This document shows positions 8,283 to 20,459 of a stretch of 64,000 nt of DNA, in pieces. Under the pieces are notes generated by a model. It saw only the letters and a list, made by a program, of their open reading frames with translations, was not told where the DNA came from and did no database searches. The stretch comes from Planosporangium thailandense (GTDB lineage Bacteria; Actinomycetota; Actinomycetes; Mycobacteriales; Micromonosporaceae): positions 248,001-312,000 of the forward strand of contig NZ_JAATVY010000002.1 of assembly GCF_011947195.1 (NCBI RefSeq), in the 5' to 3' direction. Position 1 is the first letter of the stretch, and each line of letters opens with the position of its first letter. The position numbers and the translations under genes were made by a program.

Positions 8283-10504
8283 TCCGGTACCCCGTTCAGG
8301 GTCGGTTGAGGCAGTCCGGTAACTCCGGCGAGGGGCGCCGCCACCCGCGCGGCCCGCACGTTCGCCGCGGCCCGGCGCAGCCGGTCGGCGGCCGTTCCGT
8401 CCACCCCACTGGCGTCGAGCACCGACAGGAAGCGGCCGGCCTCGTCGGCGAGCAGGTCGTGGATCCGCGTCGACAGGTCGGCGCGCGCCTTGTCGGCCAG
8501 CGCCCGGATCGCCTGGTCGCCGAAGACGGCCTGGAGGACGACCTGCGCCGCCACCGAGGTGCCGCCGGCGACCGCCATCTCCAGGCCGGTCGGTATGAAC
8601 GACGTGGCGACGAAGACGCTGGCCATCACCGCCAGCCCGGTGGCGTTGACGGCGAACGCGCCGGCCCGGGCGACCGTCCGCCTGCCGCCGGCCTCCCTGC
8701 GGACCATGTCCAGCACGCCCCGTTGCCAGTCGCGGATCAACCGCTCGACGCGGTCAGGCAGGTCGGGCGAAGGGGACCGGAGATCGGTGTCGCCGGCGGA
8801 CTCGAGCAGCCGCGCGCCGGCCGGATGTACCCGCCAGGCCCCGGCCACCCGCTCGGCGGCGTCCGCGGCCGCGTTGTTCACCAGGGCCACCAGCCCGCTG
8901 CCCAGCGCCGCCTGGAACCGGACGCCGGCGTCGGGCCGGCCGGTCACCGCCGCCGTCACCCGGTCGCGCACCCGGCCCACCCGAGCCTGCAGCCCGCGCA
9001 TCAGCTCCCCGGTGCCCACCAGTTCCTGCCAGCGTGCGAGCACCTCGCCGCGCAGGAGCGCCCCGTCACGTACACCCTGGTCGACGGCTGCCTCAGCGTC
9101 GCCGTACGCGGCCACCACCCCGGCGGCGAGGCTGTCGGCGACGTCGACCTGCACGTCGGCGGCCTCCGCGAGCTGCTCGACGGCGGGGTCCAGGGCGGCG
9201 AGCGCCCCGTCGACGGTCTGGCGGACGACGGCGGCCCGCGCCTCTGCCGACCTGGCCAACTGAGCGAACCATTCACGCATGGGTGACACGACCCGGTCCG
9301 GCAGCAGCCCCGCCTCCAGCTGGATCTCCGGCAGGACGAACAGCGGTACCGCACCCAGGTCGTTGGCGCGCAGCATGCCGGTCAGGTGTGGACCGATCGC
9401 GTCGGCGGCACCCGGCGGCACCCGGTCGAGTACCAGGGCCACGGCGGTACCCCGGTTGCGCGCGTTGCGCAGCAGCTCCCAGGGCACGGCGTCGGCGTAC
9501 CGGGCGGCCGTGGTGACAAAGAGCCAGAGGTCCGCGGCGGCGAGCAGCTGCACGGCGAGCGCGCGGTTGGCGTCGACCACCGAGTCGATGTCCGGGGCGT
9601 CCAGGAACGCGAGGCCGGGCGTCAGGCCCTGCGCCGAGATGACCTGGAGGCTGTCGCCGTCCGTGTGGTGGCTGGTACGGGCGAGGTTGGGCAGCAGGCG
9701 CGCCGCGGTGAACCAGGGCGCGTCGTGCGGGTGGCAGACCAGGACGGGGGCCCGGGTGGTCGGGCGCAGGACGCCGGCGGCGCTCACCGGCGCCCGCACG
9801 AGGCTGTTGACCAGCGTGGACTTGCCCGCACCGGTCGAGCCGCCGACGACGACCAGCAGCGGCGCGTCCAGGCGGCTCAGCCGGGGCAGCAGGTAGTCGT
9901 CGAGCTGGTTGCGGATGGCCGCCGCCGCGCCGGTGGCCTCCTCGGCGTCGGGTAGGGCCAGCGGGTACCGGACGCCGGCGATCGTCTCGCGCAGGGCGGT
10001 CAGGCCCGCGACCAACTGGTCGATCGCTTCCGGGGAGGGCGTCGGCGTCACGACGGGGGTCGCGGCCGGCTCCTCGGCGGAGGTCGGCTCGCCGGGGGCG
10101 TCGTCGGGTCGCTCGGCGGCGGCGTCGGGCTCCTCGGCGGCGGTGTCGTCGGGCCGCTCGGCGGGGGCCGGATCGGGCCGCTCGGCGGAGGTCGGCTCCT
10201 CGGCGGCGGTGTCGTCGGGCCGCTCGGCGGCCGCAGTGTCGGGCTGCTCGCCGGCTCTGGCTGGGGACTCGGGCTGCTCGGCGGCGGTGTCGTCGGGCCG
10301 CTCGGCGGCGGCGTCGTCCGGCTGCTCGGCGGGGACCGGGTCGGGTCGCTCGGGAGCCGCGGGTTGGCGTTGCCCGCCGATCCGGGGCGCGGTCACGGCC
10401 GAGTCGGGTCGGTCGCCGGAGCGGGCCTGAGGCGTGGCGACCGACTCACCGGCCGGCTCGGGCCGGCCCATCGGCACAACTGCCGGATCGCCCTGCGTGG
10501 TCAC
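8279..10504 (-). CDS. Dynamin-like GTPase with long low-complexity N-terminus (first gene of pair, DynA-like)
   Basis: A 741-residue protein. Residues 1 to about 150 are low-complexity, acidic and proline-rich, with repeated ERPDDTAAE-type units. A dynamin-type GTPase domain follows, with [15 protein letters not shown] near residue 225 and LDAPDIDS near residue 305. A helical region leads to a hydrophobic stretch around residues 615-660 ([20 protein letters not shown]) that may insert in the membrane. The GTG start at 10504 has only a weak ribosome binding site, and an in-frame ATG 11 codons later is possible. It is the first gene of the minus-strand run and overlaps its partner by 4 nt. Bacterial dynamins usually work as heteromeric pairs, consistent with this layout. 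Confidence 0.75.
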   Translation of the reverse strand: MTTQGDPAVVPMGRPEPAGESVATPQARSGDRPDSAVTAPRIGGQRQPAAPERPDPVPAEQPDDAAAERPDDTAAEQPESPARAGEQPDTAAAERPDDTAAEEPTSAERPDPAPAERPDDTAAEEPDAAAERPDDAPGEPTSAEEPAATPVVTPTPSPEAIDQLVAGLTALRETIAGVRYPLALPDAEEATGAAAAIRNQLDDYLLPRLSRLDAPLLVVVGGSTGAGKSTLVNSLVRAPVSAAGVLRPTTRAPVLVCHPHDAPWFTAARLLPNLARTSHHTDGDSLQVISAQGLTPGLAFLDAPDIDSVVDANRALAVQLLAAADLWLFVTTAARYADAVPWELLRNARNRGTAVALVLDRVPPGAADAIGPHLTGMLRANDLGAVPLFVLPEIQLEAGLLPDRVVSPMREWFAQLARSAEARAAVVRQTVDGALAALDPAVEQLAEAADVQVDVADSLAAGVVAAYGDAEAAVDQGVRDGALLRGEVLARWQELVGTGELMRGLQARVGRVRDRVTAAVTGRPDAGVRFQAALGSGLVALVNNAAADAAERVAGAWRVHPAGARLLESAGDTDLRSPSPDLPDRVERLIRDWQRGVLDMVRREAGGRRTVARAGAFAVNATGLAVMASVFVATSFIPTGLEMAVAGGTSVAAQVVLQAVFGDQAIRALADKARADLSTRIHDLLADEAGRFLSVLDASGVDGTAADRLRRAAANVRAARVAAPLAGVTGLPQPTLNGVPE
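10060..10360 (-). repeat. Degenerate in-gene tandem repeats encoding ERPDD-type units
   Basis: Within the 5' part of the dynamin-like gene the DNA consists of repeated blocks built on GTCGTCGGGCCGCTCGG and GGCTCCTCGGCGG, giving the peptide units [18 protein letters not shown] and [10 protein letters not shown] in irregular order. The repeats stay in frame. Such arrays vary in copy number easily, so strain-to-strain length differences are expected. Confidence 0.7.
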
Positions 10505-10682
10505 AGCTTCAAGCCTGCACGATCGCCCCCACGGCCGACAATCCGGGGGTGCGGATGCGTCGATCGATTTGCCCGATTGCCGGTTGAGCGGTGGCGGTTG
10601 CCCGACTGACGGGCGCGGGCGGTGTCTTTCGGATCACCAGATGTCAGCTAGAGTTGCGCGTGGTCGGCTCAACCGTGGCATC

Positions 10683-10703
10683 ATTGAGCCCGGTCCACTC
10701 AAC
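10683..10703 (+). promoter_or_regulatory. HAIR-type HspR operator upstream of dnaK
   Basis: ATTGAGC, seven bases, then ACTCAAC matches the HspR-associated inverted repeat (CTTGAGT-N7-ACTCAAG) with exact seven-base spacing, five of seven bases in the left arm and six of seven in the right. It lies 43 bases upstream of the dnaK ATG, where HspR with DnaK as co-repressor would block the promoter. A second, near-perfect copy precedes clpB. Confidence 0.8.
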
Positions 10704-10745
10704 TTAAGACGGGGATGCCCCCTGGCCACTGGAGGAACGAACAAC

Positions 10746-12607
<1,862 letters not shown>

Positions 12608-12611
<4 letters not shown>

Positions 12612-13399
12612 CCGAGAATCCCCGCCAGCACGATGGCACCGGTTCCCGGCCGGACGCGACCGAGTCGCGCCGGCCGGGCCCCGGCGGGTCCGGCCGGCAC
12701 TCCCGCGGGGCGGGCGCGCCGGACGAGACGGGACAGGAACGGGTCGTCATTCGGGACAAGCGGAAGATCAAAGTGTCTGACGGAAAACACGCGAAGAGTA
12801 CGACCGCCGGAGACGAGCAGCCGTCGGCCCGCGACGCCGCCGGCGACCCGACAGCGGTCGAGGAGCAGGCCCGGCCGGGCGCGGAGGCGAACGCCGACGA
12901 CGGCGCCGACCGGGCGGCGGCCGAGACGGTGACCGAGCCGTCCGGCGAGCCGGCGCAGCCCTTGGGCGCTGAGCTGGAGTCGCTGCGGGCCGAGCTCGAC
13001 GAGCGTACGCACGACGTGCAGCGGATCAGCGCCGAGTTCGCCAACTATCGCAAGCGCGTCGACCGCGATCGGGCGCTGGTGACGGAGCAGGCGACCGGCA
13101 ACCTGCTGACAGCGCTCCTGCCCGTACTGGACGACCTGGACCGGGCCCGCGAGCACGGCGACCTGGTCGGCCCCTTCGGGACCGTGGCGGAGCAGCTCAT
13201 CAACACGCTCACCAAGTTCGGGCTGACCCCGTTCGGGTCGAAGGGCGACCCGTTCGACCCGAACCGCCACGAGGCGGTGGCCCACCTCAGGTCGGCGGAG
13301 GTGACCGAGCCGACGTGCGTGGACGTGATGCGCCGCGGCTACCTGCTGGGCGAGCGGCTGCTGCGCCCCGCGCTGGTCGCGGTCGCCGACCCCGAGTGA
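12608..13399 (+). CDS. grpE: Nucleotide exchange factor GrpE
   Basis: A 263-residue GrpE with an unusually long, charged and disordered N-terminal extension (about 120 residues) before the canonical long helix and head domain. Recognisable family sequence includes [31 protein letters not shown] and DPNRHEAV near the C-terminus. It releases ADP from DnaK. The GTG start overlaps the dnaK stop (GTGA), so translation is coupled. A strong hairpin lies between grpE and dnaJ. Confidence 0.96.
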
Positions 13400-13411
13400 G
13401 CTGTTGTCGCA

Positions 13412-13448
13412 CCGGTCGCGGTGCCGCCACCCCTGGCACCGCGACCGG
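13412..13448 (+). terminator. Intra-operon hairpin between grpE and dnaJ
   Basis: CCGGTCGCGGTGCC (13412-13425), nine bases, then GGCACCGCGACCGG (13435-13448) is a perfect 14-bp inverted repeat in the 77-base grpE-dnaJ spacer. There is no T-run, so it is more likely an attenuating or RNA-processing element than a full intrinsic terminator, since dnaJ and hspR follow on the same strand. Confidence 0.65.
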
Positions 13449-13476
13449 CCCTCATCCCGTTTAAGGAGGCATCCCG

Positions 13477-14697
13477 GTGAGTACCAAGGACTGGCTGGAG
13501 AAGGACTTCTACGCCGTCCTCGGCGTCGCCAAGTCGGCCTCCACCGATGAGATCAAGAAGGCCTACCGGAAGCTCGCCCGGGAGCTCCACCCCGACCGCA
13601 ACCCCGGTAACAAAGAGGCCGAGGCGCGCTTCAAGGACGTCTCCGAGGCCTACGCCGTGCTGTCCGACGAGAGCAAGCGCAAGGAGTACGACGAGATGCG
13701 CGCGCTCTTCGGGTCGGGCGCGTTCCGGCGCAGCGCCCGGGCCGGCGCGGGCGCCGGGGCCGGCGGGGGCGTCCCGTTCGACCTGGGCGACCTGTTCGGC
13801 GGCGGGGCCGGGGGGACGGCCGGCGCCGGCGACCGCAGATTCGGCGGCGCGGGCTTCTCCGACCTGTTCGGCTCCATCTTCTCCGGCGGCGGCACGGGCC
13901 GGCGGAGCGCCCCCGGTCGTGGCCGCGACATCGAGGCGGAGCTGACGCTGTCGTTCGCCGAGTCGGTCCAGGGCGTCACCATGCCCCTCACGCTGCGCGC
14001 ACCGGGGGTCTGCGAGACCTGCCACGGCACCGGCGCCGCGCCCGGCAGCAAGCCGCGTACCTGCCCGGCCTGCCGCGGCTCCGGCCTGATCACCAGCAAC
14101 CAGGGCGCGTTCAGCTTCTCCGAGCCCTGCCGGGAATGCCAGGGCGTCGGCACCCTCGTCGAGGAGAAGTGCCCCGAGTGCCGCGGCACCGGCGGGGTCA
14201 CCAAGACCCGTACGCTCAACGTCCGCATCCCGCCGGGCGTCAACGACGGCCAGCGCATCCGGCTGCCCGGCCGGGGCGAGCCCGGGGAGCGCGGCGGCGC
14301 GCCGGGTGACCTGTACGTGCTGATCAAGGTCAAGCCGGATGACATTTTCCAGCGCAAGGACGATGATCTCGTCCTGACCGTTCCGGTCACCTTCGCCGAG
14401 GCGGTCCTGGGCACGGACCTCCGGGTGCCGACCCTCGACGGCGCGGTGACCGTTCGGGTGCCGCCCGGCACCCCGAGCGGACGGACCCTGCGGGTGCGCG
14501 GCAAGGGCGTCACCACCCGTTCCGGGCGTACCGGAGACCTGCTCGTCACCGTCGACGTGCAGGTGCCCAAGGATCTGTCCGAGGATGCGCGCAAGGCGCT
14601 GCAGGACTTCGCCGACGCCACCCCGCCGGCGCCCCGTGAGCGTCTCGAGGCCGCCCTCCGCCGTACGACCGGGCAGAGCGGAAGGAGCCGACCATGA
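13477..14697 (+). CDS. dnaJ: Hsp40 co-chaperone DnaJ (type I)
   Basis: A 406-residue type I DnaJ: J-domain with HPD at residues 38-40, a long Gly/Phe-rich linker, four zinc-binding CxxCxGxG-type repeats ([32 protein letters not shown]) and two C-terminal substrate-binding domains. It delivers substrates to DnaK and stimulates its ATPase. The GTG start follows AAGGAGG closely. It overlaps hspR by 4 nt, placing both in the dnaK operon. The [12 protein letters not shown] opening is typical of the actinobacterial DnaJ1 encoded beside hspR. Confidence 0.96.
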   Translation: MSTKDWLEKDFYAVLGVAKSASTDEIKKAYRKLARELHPDRNPGNKEAEARFKDVSEAYAVLSDESKRKEYDEMRALFGSGAFRRSARAGAGAGAGGGVPFDLGDLFGGGAGGTAGAGDRRFGGAGFSDLFGSIFSGGGTGRRSAPGRGRDIEAELTLSFAESVQGVTMPLTLRAPGVCETCHGTGAAPGSKPRTCPACRGSGLITSNQGAFSFSEPCRECQGVGTLVEEKCPECRGTGGVTKTRTLNVRIPPGVNDGQRIRLPGRGEPGERGGAPGDLYVLIKVKPDDIFQRKDDDLVLTVPVTFAEAVLGTDLRVPTLDGAVTVRVPPGTPSGRTLRVRGKGVTTRSGRTGDLLVTVDVQVPKDLSEDARKALQDFADATPPAPRERLEAALRRTTGQSGRSRP

Positions 14698-15131
14698 CCG
14701 AGCGAAGCGAGCGCGTGGAGCAGATCGTGATCGGTGTCGAGTCCGACGAGAAGGTGCTGATCATCTCGGTGGCCGCCCGGATGGCGGGCATGCACCCCCA
14801 GACGCTGCGTCAGTACGACCGGCTGGGGCTCGTTCAGCCCGGCCGGTCGTCGGGCGGCGGCCGCCGGTACAGCCCGCGGGACGTCGCGCTCCTGCGCGAG
14901 ATCCAGCGGCTGAGCCAGGAGGACGGCGTCAACCTCGCCGGGATCAAGCGGATCATCGCGCTGGAGCAGCTGGTGGCGGATCTCCAGGAGAAGCTGGTCG
15001 AAACGCAGGAGGAGCTGGCGGCGGCGCGGCAGCGGATCGCCGAGCTGGAGTCGACGATCTTCCCCAGGCGGGATCTGGTGCCCATGTCGAGCAGTCAGAC
15101 CGCGCTCGTCGTCTGGCGGCCGCGCCGGTAG
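14694..15131 (+). CDS. hspR: Heat-shock repressor HspR (MerR family)
   Basis: A 145-residue MerR-type regulator. The winged helix covers [20 protein letters not shown] and [17 protein letters not shown], followed by a coiled-coil dimerisation helix (about 85-125). Its position at the end of the dnaK operon, overlapping dnaJ, is diagnostic of HspR, which represses dnaK and clpB by binding HAIR repeats with DnaK as co-repressor. HAIR-type sites precede both dnaK and clpB in this window. An N-terminal extension of about 20 residues precedes the DNA-binding domain. Confidence 0.96.
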   Translation: MTERSERVEQIVIGVESDEKVLIISVAARMAGMHPQTLRQYDRLGLVQPGRSSGGGRRYSPRDVALLREIQRLSQEDGVNLAGIKRIIALEQLVADLQEKLVETQEELAAARQRIAELESTIFPRRDLVPMSSSQTALVVWRPRR

Positions 15132-15156
15132 TCGGCAGCCCGGGTGGGTGGCGCCG

Positions 15157-15588
15157 TCAGCCGATACGGCGCGGGTTGCGGACCAGTCCGCCCTCGCACC
15201 AGTCGTGGTAGTCGAAGAGCTCGGGGCGGGCCAGCAGCATCCTGACGTTGTGGGCCCACACCGCGAGCACCTCGTCACCGGCCTGCTCGGCGGTCTCGAC
15301 GAACCTGCGCAGCCGGCGGCGGGGGTGCGCCCGGAAGTCGGTGCGGACCCCGTCGGCGGCGTAGATGTACAGGCAGTGCAGGGCGAAGCGGCGGGCCGGG
15401 CAGGCGGGGTCGGAAGCGATCTCGAACAGGGTGCCGATGAGCCGGTCACCCGAGACCAGGAGGTCCCAGTCGGGGGGCAGGGTCGCGATTTGCGCGGGGT
15501 CGGGGTGGTAGGCCCACGCGCGCAGCTCGGCGGGAGTCGGGTCGACGGGATTCGCGAAGCCACGAGACGTCGCTGGTTGAACACTCAC
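15157..15588 (-). CDS. Conserved hypothetical protein, 143 residues
   Basis: The family is not recognised. I place the start at the GTG at 15586-15588 because CAGGAG lies 6 nt upstream; the frame stays open a further 35 codons without such support. The protein is soluble and rich in Trp, Arg and Asp, with a helical middle (RLIGTLFEIASDPACPARRF) and a distinctive C-terminus (FDYHDWCEGGLVRNPRRIG). It is convergent with hspR (25 nt apart) and divergent from the DUF1707 gene. No catalytic motif is evident. Confidence 0.7.
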   Translation of the reverse strand: MSVQPATSRGFANPVDPTPAELRAWAYHPDPAQIATLPPDWDLLVSGDRLIGTLFEIASDPACPARRFALHCLYIYAADGVRTDFRAHPRRRLRRFVETAEQAGDEVLAVWAHNVRMLLARPELFDYHDWCEGGLVRNPRRIG

Positions 15589-15728
15589 CGCTATCTCCTG
15601 TAGCCAGTCGGGTCTGCGTGTCCTGGCTGGATGCGCGTCACCGTAGCTGGTCAACGCGGGTCTATGGAAGGGCTGCGCAGCTTGGATGGCCACACCGTAA
15701 TGATCGGATGCTCGGTACGGAGGCCCGG

Positions 15729-16349
15729 ATGCCGGTAGATTTCCGTGGCGTGACGGTCGAGCCTGCCCCCCAGAAGCCTGACAATCCCGCGCTGCGGCTG
15801 TCGGATGCCGACCGCGAGCGGGTGGTGGGGTGGCTCAGCACGGCGCTGTCGGAAGGCCGGCTTACCCTGGTGGAGTTCGAGGAGCGGGTCGACGCGGTGC
15901 TGCGGGCGAGGACGTACGCGGAGGTGGAGCCGCACCTTGCCGACCTGCCGGTCGCCGCGACGTCGGTCGGACGGCCCGTTCAGGATGTCGTCGAACTGCG
16001 CAGCGTTGCTTCCAACCTCAAGCGCCGTGGTCGGTGGGCCGTCCCGCGCCGTCTGGTCGTGCGCAACAAGGCGGGCAACGTGCGGCTCGACTTCGCCGAA
16101 GCGGTGATCCAGCACCCCGTCGTCGAGATCGACGTGCAGGTGCACGCCGGAAACGTCAAGCTGATCTTGCCGCACGGGGCGACCGCCGACATCGACGGCG
16201 TGCAGGTGCTCGCCGGCGACGCCAAGTTGAAAGTACCGGCGGGCTACGACGTACCCGATCGTGGGCCGCACTTCGTGGTGACCGGCTCGCTGAAGGCCGG
16301 GAACCTGAAGGTGCGCTACCGGCGCCGCTTCTGGCGCTGGAGCTGGTAG
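15729..16349 (+). CDS. DUF1707 (SHOCT-like) domain protein
   Basis: A 206-residue protein. Residues 15-70 match the DUF1707 pattern (LRLSDADRERVVGWLSTALS, then GRLTLVEFEERVDAVLRARTY with a DLP at the end). The C-terminal half is beta-rich with repeated GNVKL/GNVRL strands resembling LiaF/DUF4097-type beta-helical domains, and ends in an aromatic-basic tail (RYRRRFWRWSW) that could bind membrane. The ATG at 15729 has GGAGG 5 nt upstream; an in-frame ATG 7 codons earlier is possible. Function is unknown. Confidence 0.82.
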   Translation: MPVDFRGVTVEPAPQKPDNPALRLSDADRERVVGWLSTALSEGRLTLVEFEERVDAVLRARTYAEVEPHLADLPVAATSVGRPVQDVVELRSVASNLKRRGRWAVPRRLVVRNKAGNVRLDFAEAVIQHPVVEIDVQVHAGNVKLILPHGATADIDGVQVLAGDAKLKVPAGYDVPDRGPHFVVTGSLKAGNLKVRYRRRFWRWSW

Positions 16350-16444
16350 CCCCGCCCTCCTCACCTCCAGCGGCCCGCGTCGCGCGCGGCCGTGGCTTCG
16401 CCGACCGGTTTGGACGGTGTCTGCTTTCTCATAGCACACCTAAA

Positions 16445-16465
16445 GTTGAGTTGGGTAGACTCAAG
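16445..16465 (+). promoter_or_regulatory. HAIR operator upstream of clpB
   Basis: GTTGAGT, seven bases, then ACTCAAG matches the HspR-associated inverted repeat CTTGAGT-N7-ACTCAAG at 13 of 14 arm positions with exact spacing. It lies 45 bases before the clpB start, so clpB is very likely repressed by the HspR encoded 1.3 kb upstream. Confidence 0.9.
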
Positions 16466-16510
16466 TCCGAAGCGGCACGCTGACGAAGTCCGATGAAGCC
16501 CGAGGAGCCG

Positions 16511-19102
16511 ATGAACGCCGAACGCCTGACCACCAAGAGCCGCGAGGTCATCAAGGCGGCTGTGGATACGGCCGCCAGTCGCGGCCACGCCACGGTCGAG
16601 CCGTGGCACCTGTTGCTCGCCCTCCTGGACACCGGCGGCTCGACCGCCGCGGCGCTGCTGCGCGCGGTCGGGGCCAACCCCGCCGACGTACGCCGGGAGG
16701 CCGTCCGCGCGGTCGAGCAACTGCCCTCGGCCCGCGGCTCGTCCGTGGCGGAGCCCAGCGTGGCCCGCGAGTTCGCCAACGCGATCGCCGCCGCCGAGCA
16801 GATCGCCCGCCCGCTCGGCGACGAGTACGTGTCGACCGAGCACCTGCTGGCCGGTCTCGCGCGCGTCGGCGGCGCGGTCGGCAACGCCCTGCGCCGCGTC
16901 GGCGCCACCGAAGAGAGCCTCGTCGCGGCGTTCCCCCAGGTCCGTGGCGGGGACCGGCGGATCACCAGCGCCGACCCGGAAGAGACCTACCAGGCGCTGG
17001 CCAAGTACGGCGTCGACCTGACTGAGCGCGCCCGGGAGGGGCGGATCGACCCGGTCATCGGACGTGACTCGGAGATCCGCCGGGTCATCCAGGTGCTGTC
17101 CCGCCGGACCAAGAACAACCCGGTGCTCATCGGTGAGCCCGGCGTCGGCAAGACCGCCATCGTGGAGGGGCTGGCGCAGCGCATCGTCGCCGGTGACGTG
17201 CCGGAGTCGCTGCGCGACAAGCGCCTCGTGTCGCTGGACCTGGGCGCCATGGTCGCGGGCGCGCAGTACCGCGGACAGTTCGAGGAGCGGCTCAAGAGCG
17301 TCCTGGAGGAGATCAAGAACTCCAACGGCAAGGTCGTCACGTTCCTCGACGAGCTGCACACCGTCGTCGGCGCCGGCAAGGCCGAGGGCAGCATGGACGC
17401 CGGCAACATGCTCAAGCCGATGCTCGCCCGCGGCGAACTGCACATGATCGGCGCGACCACGCTCGACGAGTACCGCGAGCACATCGAGAAGGACCCCGCC
17501 CTGGAGCGGCGCTTCCAGCCGGTTCTGGTTGGCGAGCCCAGCGTCGAGGACACCATCGGCATCCTGCGGGGGCTGAAGGAGCGCTACGAGGTCCACCACG
17601 GCGTCCGGATCACCGACGGCGCCCTGGTCGCCGCGGCGGCGCTGTCCGACCGGTACATCACCGACCGGTTCCTGCCGGACAAGGCGATCGACCTGGTCGA
17701 CGAGGCCGCCTCCCGGCTCCGTATGGAGATCGACTCGCGGCCGACCGAGGTCGACGAGATCCAGCGCGCCGTCGACCGGCTGGCGATCGAGGAGATGGCG
17801 CTGGCCAAGGAGCCCGACCCGGCGAGCGCACAGCGACTGGAGAAGCTGCGCGCCGAGCTCGCCGACCGGCGGGAGCAGCTGACCGCGCTCACCGAGCGCT
17901 GGCAGTTCGAAAAGCAGCACATCACCGCGATCTCCGCGGCCAAGGAGGAGCTGGAGCGGCTGCGCGGCGAGGCCGAGCGCGCCGAGCGCGACGCCGAGCT
18001 GGAGCGGGCCGCCGAGCTGCGCTACGCCCGCATACCCGAGCTGGAGCGGCGGCTGGCCAACGCCGAGGCGGAGCTGGCGGCGATCCAGACCGACGGCGCG
18101 ATGCTCAAGGAGGAGGTCGGCGCCGACGACATCGCCGCCGTGGTGGGGTCGTGGACCGGCATCCCCGCGGGCCGGCTACTCGAAGGCGAGACCGCGAAGC
18201 TGCTGCGGATGGAGGAATCGCTGCGCTCGCGGGTGGTCGGCCAGGACGAGGCCGTCGCGGCCGTCTCCGACGCCGTGCGGCGGGCCCGCGCCGGCATCGC
18301 CGACCCCGACCGCCCGACCGGTTCGTTCCTGTTCCTCGGCCCGACCGGGGTCGGCAAGACCGAGCTGGCCAAGGCGCTCGCGGAGTTCCTGTTCGACGAC
18401 GAGCGCGCGATGGTACGCATCGACATGAGCGAGTACGGCGAGAAGCACTCGGTGGCCCGACTGCTCGGCGCCCCGCCCGGCTACGTCGGGTACGAGGAGG
18501 GCGGCCAGCTCACCGAGGCGGTGCGCCGGCGGCCGTACTCGGTGATCCTGCTCGACGAGGTCGAGAAGGCCCACCCGGACGTGTTCGACGTGCTGCTCCA
18601 GGTGCTCGACGACGGCCGGCTCACCGACGGGCAGGGCCGTACGGTCGACTTCCGCAACGCGATCCTGATCCTGACGTCGAACCTCGGTTCGCACGTGATC
18701 GCCGACCCGCTCCTGACCGAAGAGCAGCGCCGGGACGCCGTCATGGTCGTCGTCCGGGAGCACTTCAAACCGGAGTTCCTCAACCGGCTCGACGACATCG
18801 TGGTGTTCTCGGCCCTGGCCGGCGACCACCTCAAGGCGATCGTCGACATCCAGCTCGAACGGCTGGCGCGGCGACTGACGGACCGCCGGCTGGGGCTCGA
18901 GGTGACCGACCCGGCGCGTGATTGGCTGGCCAGTAACGGGTATGACCCGGTTTACGGCGCCCGGCCGCTGCGCCGGCTGATCCAGACCGCGATCGGCGAC
19001 CAGCTGGCCAAGTCGCTGCTGGGTGGCGAGGTCCGCGACGGTGACCGCGTCGTGGTGGACCTGGCAGACGACAAGAGGGCGCTGACGGTCCGGGCGGCAT
19101 GA
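16511..19102 (+). CDS. clpB: ATP-dependent disaggregase ClpB (Hsp100)
   Basis: An 863-residue Hsp104/ClpB. It has an N-terminal Clp repeat domain, a first AAA+ module with GEPGVGKT near residue 207, a long coiled-coil middle domain (about 400-530) characteristic of ClpB rather than ClpC or ClpA, and a second AAA+ module with GPTGVGKT near residue 609 and [21 protein letters not shown]. It extracts proteins from aggregates together with DnaK/DnaJ/GrpE, all encoded upstream. I take [13 protein letters not shown] as the start; an in-frame ATG 6 codons earlier (16493) is possible. A HAIR operator precedes it. Confidence 0.97.
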   Translation: MNAERLTTKSREVIKAAVDTAASRGHATVEPWHLLLALLDTGGSTAAALLRAVGANPADVRREAVRAVEQLPSARGSSVAEPSVAREFANAIAAAEQIARPLGDEYVSTEHLLAGLARVGGAVGNALRRVGATEESLVAAFPQVRGGDRRITSADPEETYQALAKYGVDLTERAREGRIDPVIGRDSEIRRVIQVLSRRTKNNPVLIGEPGVGKTAIVEGLAQRIVAGDVPESLRDKRLVSLDLGAMVAGAQYRGQFEERLKSVLEEIKNSNGKVVTFLDELHTVVGAGKAEGSMDAGNMLKPMLARGELHMIGATTLDEYREHIEKDPALERRFQPVLVGEPSVEDTIGILRGLKERYEVHHGVRITDGALVAAAALSDRYITDRFLPDKAIDLVDEAASRLRMEIDSRPTEVDEIQRAVDRLAIEEMALAKEPDPASAQRLEKLRAELADRREQLTALTERWQFEKQHITAISAAKEELERLRGEAERAERDAELERAAELRYARIPELERRLANAEAELAAIQTDGAMLKEEVGADDIAAVVGSWTGIPAGRLLEGETAKLLRMEESLRSRVVGQDEAVAAVSDAVRRARAGIADPDRPTGSFLFLGPTGVGKTELAKALAEFLFDDERAMVRIDMSEYGEKHSVARLLGAPPGYVGYEEGGQLTEAVRRRPYSVILLDEVEKAHPDVFDVLLQVLDDGRLTDGQGRTVDFRNAILILTSNLGSHVIADPLLTEEQRRDAVMVVVREHFKPEFLNRLDDIVVFSALAGDHLKAIVDIQLERLARRLTDRRLGLEVTDPARDWLASNGYDPVYGARPLRRLIQTAIGDQLAKSLLGGEVRDGDRVVVDLADDKRALTVRAA

Positions 19103-19113
19103 CCGCCTTCAGC

Positions 19114-19161
19114 GATCTTGGACACTTGGCGGGCCTATGACACCGCCAAGTGTCCAGGATC
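19114..19161. repeat. Palindromic intergenic repeat, copy A
   Basis: GATCTTGGACACTTGGCGG (19114-19132), a 10-base loop (GCCTATGACA), then CCGCCAAGTGTCCAGGATC (19143-19161): a 19-bp stem with one T-G mismatch. It lies just after clpB and before the small gene at 19184. Related copies occur at 29197-29248 (inverted orientation, same loop) and 31215-31262. It may act as a terminator or as a non-autonomous mobile repeat. Confidence 0.85.
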
Positions 19162-19183
19162 CCACCGGTGAGGAGGTGGGTTC

Positions 19184-19537
19184 GTGGAGGATCTGGAGCG
19201 GTACCTGGATGACCTGGAGCGGGCGGAGACCGTCGCGTTCGGGGGCGTCGGTTTCGCCGGCGAGGTGTTGCCCGAGACGAGGGCGTTCGACACGATCGCC
19301 GAACGCTGCACGCCGGCGCTGCGGCCGCGGCTGGAGCGCCTGCTCGACGCGGCGTCACCGGCCGGCCGGGTGTACGCGGCCGTACTGATCGGGCGGATGG
19401 ACCCGGAGGCCGGCCGGCAGGCCTGGGACCGGCTGGCCGGCGACCGCGCTCCCGTCGACACGTTCAGCGGCTGCGTCCGCAACCGAACCACCCTGGCGGA
19501 GTACGCGGCCGCGTACCACGAGGGGCAGCCGGGCTGA
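19184..19537 (+). CDS. Conserved hypothetical protein, 117 residues
   Basis: No known domain recognised. The GTG start has AGGAGG 7 nt upstream, which is strong support. The sequence is largely helical (DLERYLDDLERAET; PALRPRLERLLDAASPAGRVY AAVLIGRMD) with a conserved-looking C-terminal motif containing one Cys (DTFSGCVRNRTTLAEYAA). It follows palindromic repeat copy A and precedes two related membrane proteins on the same strand. It may be a small HEAT-like or regulatory protein; this is a guess from the helix pattern only. Confidence 0.7.
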   Translation: MEDLERYLDDLERAETVAFGGVGFAGEVLPETRAFDTIAERCTPALRPRLERLLDAASPAGRVYAAVLIGRMDPEAGRQAWDRLAGDRAPVDTFSGCVRNRTTLAEYAAAYHEGQPG

Positions 19538-19570
19538 TTCACCAGCGCACGGCCGGGAAGGGTGGACGCG

Positions 19571-20380
19571 GTGAACCCCGCAACCGGCCCGCCCGCCGGG
19601 CAGCCGTGGCCCGCGTACCCCGCCCCCACCGGGCGGGGTCGTCCGCCGTTGCCGGTGTCCGCCGCGACGGTCCTGCTCATGACCGCGGCCGTGCTCGCCC
19701 TGCTCCCCCTCGTCTCGCTCGGGTACGACTTCACCCACTTCGACGACGTGCTGCGGCGCGCCGCGGAGCGGACGGCGGCCAGTGCGCAGGAGGTCAGCCA
19801 GGAGCAGACCGCCCACCGGATCGTCGCCGGCGCCACCACGGCTTTCGTACTGCTGACCTCGGGAGCGCTGTTCGTGCCCGCGCTGTGGCTGCGGCGTGGC
19901 AACCCGGTCGCTCGCGTGCTCAGCTGTATCGGCGGCGTGGGCGCGTCGGTCTGCTGCTGCGGCGGGTACGGGCTGGCGCTGGCCGGCGCGGGCATGTCGA
20001 GCGGGACGGCGCTGCAGGTGGAGATGGCTCAACTGTCGGCGCGGGAGACACCGGCATGGGTGGGCCTGGTCGCGCTGCCGGCCCTGCTGCTGGCACCCCT
20101 TGCGATCACCGCCGTGGTGCTCCTGCTCGTGCCGCCGTCCAACCGCTTCTTCCGGCCCCCGCCGGTGCCGCCTCCGCAGCAGTCGAACGCCGGCTACTAC
20201 GTCTATCCCGCGCAGTGGTGGGGCGGCCCGGCCGAGGGTGCCCACCCGGATACCCATCCCGGCGACCACCCGGGCCCTCACGCCGGCTCCCACCCGGGTC
20301 CTCACCCCGGCGACCGACCTGTGGGGCCGCCCGACGACCGGCCCGACCCGCTGGACCCGCGGGACCACCCGCCGGGGTGA
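19571..20380 (+). CDS. Four-helix membrane protein with His/Pro/Asp-rich tail
   Basis: A 269-residue protein with a proline-rich cytoplasmic start, four transmembrane segments (about residues 28-49, 82-105, 114-137 and 160-185; the third contains SVCCCGGYG) and a C-terminal tail with repeated HP-G-D/P units (HPDTHPGDHPGPHAGSHPG) ending PRDHPPG. The GTG at 19571 is preferred because GGGAAGG lies about 9 nt upstream. The next gene has the same topology and a similar post-TM4 motif (PPSNRFF here, PAANQFF there), so the two look like diverged duplicates. The His-rich tail could bind metal, but there is no direct evidence. Confidence 0.75.
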   Translation: MNPATGPPAGQPWPAYPAPTGRGRPPLPVSAATVLLMTAAVLALLPLVSLGYDFTHFDDVLRRAAERTAASAQEVSQEQTAHRIVAGATTAFVLLTSGALFVPALWLRRGNPVARVLSCIGGVGASVCCCGGYGLALAGAGMSSGTALQVEMAQLSARETPAWVGLVALPALLLAPLAITAVVLLLVPPSNRFFRPPPVPPPQQSNAGYYVYPAQWWGGPAEGAHPDTHPGDHPGPHAGSHPGPHPGDRPVGPPDDRPDPLDPRDHPPG

Positions 20381-20459
20381 GCGGCCGTCCAGCTTGGGGT
20401 CGCGCGATCGATGTCCAGCCGATACCGTGTCCGCCTGGGCAACCCCGGGAGGAGACCTT

